A DNA stretch of 15,460 nt, taken from Piscirickettsiaceae bacterium. Its GTDB lineage: Bacteria; Pseudomonadota; Gammaproteobacteria; Thiomicrospirales; Thiomicrospiraceae. Under the pieces are notes generated by a model. The model was not told the origin of the DNA, searched no databases, and saw only the letters and a list, made by a program, of their open reading frames with translations. Shown piece by piece: positions 14,550 through 15,460 of this stretch; the first letter of the stretch is position 1, and each line of letters opens with the position of its first letter. The position numbers and the translations under genes were made by a program. The stretch is from the NCBI GenBank assembly GCA_027019045.1, contig JALUXI010000107.1:1-15460 (forward strand), given 5' to 3'.

Positions 14550-14939
14550 CTATACACGACGTTTCTTAGGTGGACGACACCCGTTATGAGGAATAGGCGT
14601 CACATCCGCAATTGAGGTAATTTTAAACCCAACTGAATGTAGCCCACGAACAGCAGAGTCACGACCTGGTCCAGGACCTTTTACCATGACATCCATGTTT
14701 TTAACACCATATTCCGTTGCCAACTGGCCTGCTTTTTCTGCAGCAACCTGGGCTGCAAAAGGGGTACTTTTACGCGAACCACGGAAACCACTGCCACCGG
14801 CTGTTGCCCAGCAAAGCGCATTTCCTTGACGGTCTGTAATAGTGATAATGGTGTTGTTAAAAGTGGCGTGAACATGTGCAACGGCATCCGTTACAACTGT
14901 TTTGACCTTCTTTTTTACTCGACTTTTTGCTTTTGCCAT
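14550..14939 (-). CDS. rpsK: 30S ribosomal protein S11
   Basis: This 129-aa protein of the 30S platform, near the mRNA exit, is recognised from VAHVHATFNNTIITITDRQGN, WATAGGSGFRGSRKSTPFAAQ, VKGPGPGRDSAVRGL and the C-terminal TPIPHNGCRPPKKRRV. It is normal length and lies 21 bp after rpsM in the same operon. Confidence 0.98.
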   Translation of the reverse strand: MAKAKSRVKKKVKTVVTDAVAHVHATFNNTIITITDRQGNALCWATAGGSGFRGSRKSTPFAAQVAAEKAGQLATEYGVKNMDVMVKGPGPGRDSAVRGLHSVGFKITSIADVTPIPHNGCRPPKKRRV

Positions 14940-14960
14940 AATTATTCTCGCAAGTTATGC

Positions 14961-15317
14961 TTAACGTTTAATTGGACGCTTAGGTCCTTTACGCGTACGA
15001 GCATTCGTCTTGGTACGCTGACCACGAACAGGTAGGCTACGACGGTGGCGGATGCCACGGTAACAACCCATGTCCATTAGACGTTTAATATTCATAGAGA
15101 TTTCACGACGCAAATCACCTTCAATACGATAGTTTGAAAGTTCATTACGAATCGCTTCTAGTTGATCTTCTGTTAACTCTCTCACTTTGGTAGTAGGATC
15201 AATACCTGTCTTCTCAAGAACCTTCTTGGAAGTGGTCAAGCCTACTCCATAAATGGAGGTTAAACCAATAACAATATGCTTGTTAAGTGGAATGTTTACG
15301 CCGGCAATACGAGCCAT
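14961..15317 (-). CDS. rpsM: 30S ribosomal protein S13
   Basis: This 118-aa head protein of the 30S subunit contacts the 50S subunit and the P-site tRNA. MARIAGVNIPLNKH, LTSIYGVGLTTSKKVLEKTGI, RREISMNIKRLMDMGCYRGIRHRRSLPVRGQRTKTNARTRKGP are diagnostic. A GAGGAG site lies 8-9 bases before the ATG. It is the first gene of the alpha operon here, and its leader holds an interleaved promoter and terminator. No rpmJ precedes it. Confidence 0.98.
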   Translation of the reverse strand: MARIAGVNIPLNKHIVIGLTSIYGVGLTTSKKVLEKTGIDPTTKVRELTEDQLEAIRNELSNYRIEGDLRREISMNIKRLMDMGCYRGIRHRRSLPVRGQRTKTNARTRKGPKRPIKR

Positions 15318-15344
15318 CTGTGACGCTCCTCTAAATCCATCTTC

Positions 15345-15368
15345 AAAAAACGGCTGATTATATCAGCC
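15345..15368 (-). terminator. Intrinsic terminator between secY and rpsM
   Basis: A 7-bp stem GGCTGAT / ATCAGCC (arms 15362-15368 and 15352-15358, 3-base loop) is followed on the minus strand by G and a six-T run (complement of 15345-15350). It would stop transcripts coming out of secY and lies 27 bp before the rpsM start. Its upstream arm overlaps the expected start point of the adjacent promoter. Confidence 0.85.
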
Positions 15369-15371
15369 TTC

Positions 15372-15400
15372 CATATAAATTACCAGAAATAAATTGTCAA
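15372..15400 (-). promoter_or_regulatory. Sigma70-type promoter for the alpha operon
   Basis: On the minus strand a perfect -35 box TTGACA (15400-15395) is followed after exactly 17 bases by TATATG (15377-15372). Initiation would fall near 15365, inside the upstream arm of the terminator hairpin. An overlapping extended -10 (TGATATAAT, about 15366-15358) lies within the hairpin, without a good -35. Confidence 0.75.
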
Positions 15401-15412
15401 TCCTATTGCCAA

Positions 15413-15460
15413 TTATTTCCCTTTTAAGTTTGCTTTTTTCATCATACTTTCGTACTGCCC
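15413..15460 (-). CDS. secY: SecY translocase subunit, 3' end only
   Basis: The last 15 codons and a TAA stop are present: GQYESMMKKANLKGK. This is the usual SecY C-terminus (QYESLMKKANLKG in E. coli). SecY is the channel subunit of the Sec translocase in the inner membrane. The rest lies beyond the window. Its position directly ahead of rpsM, without rpmJ, fits a spc-alpha ribosomal gene block. Confidence 0.9.
   Translation of the reverse strand, partial: GQYESMMKKANLKGK

Overview
The window looks like a gammaproteobacterial chromosome segment in which accessory, copper-related DNA sits directly against a core ribosomal-protein operon. The class call rests on the secY-rpsM-rpsK-rpsD-rpoA-rplQ order and on a typical gammaproteobacterial RpoA. 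I cannot name the genus. GC appears moderate. rpmJ, often found between secY and rpsM in this class, is absent from that gap.

Layout. Bases 1-127 carry the C-terminal part of an IS66-type TnpB (minus strand), cut by a complete IS30-family element (about 128-1260). On the other side of the element is the C-terminal third of a multicopper oxidase (1261-1570, plus strand). The two flanks come from different genes and I see no target duplication, so the IS30 copy marks a rearrangement rather than a simple insertion.

From 1567 to 10051 every gene lies on the minus strand and deals with copper. In transcription order these are: a small Cys/His-rich exported protein; a Cus-type tripartite Cu/Ag efflux pump (cusB, cusA, cusC); a bufferin/HvfA-type copper-binding RiPP precursor with a Tat-like signal and eight EGKCG motifs; its DUF692 multinuclear iron oxidase (BufB/HvfB); and the DUF2063 partner (BufC/HvfC). 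An intrinsic terminator-like hairpin lies between the precursor gene and the enzyme genes, which would favour excess precursor. Together the locus pairs copper export (Cus) with copper sequestration by a modified peptide. A multicopper oxidase that may once have added cuprous oxidase activity is now broken.

Bases 10097-10909 (plus strand) encode an exported DUF2927 protein, divergent from the copper cluster across a 45-bp gap that contains a hyphenated palindrome. Convergent to it are tcdA and a TatD-family hydrolase (minus strand). Beyond them is the alpha operon rpsM-rpsK-rpsD-rpoA-rplQ (minus strand), ending in a strong terminator that overlaps the TatD start region. The last bases hold the 3' end of secY, followed by a compact site where a sigma70-like promoter and an intrinsic terminator are interleaved.

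The most notable object is the bufferin-type precursor with its symmetric eight-motif array and its coupling to a Cus pump.
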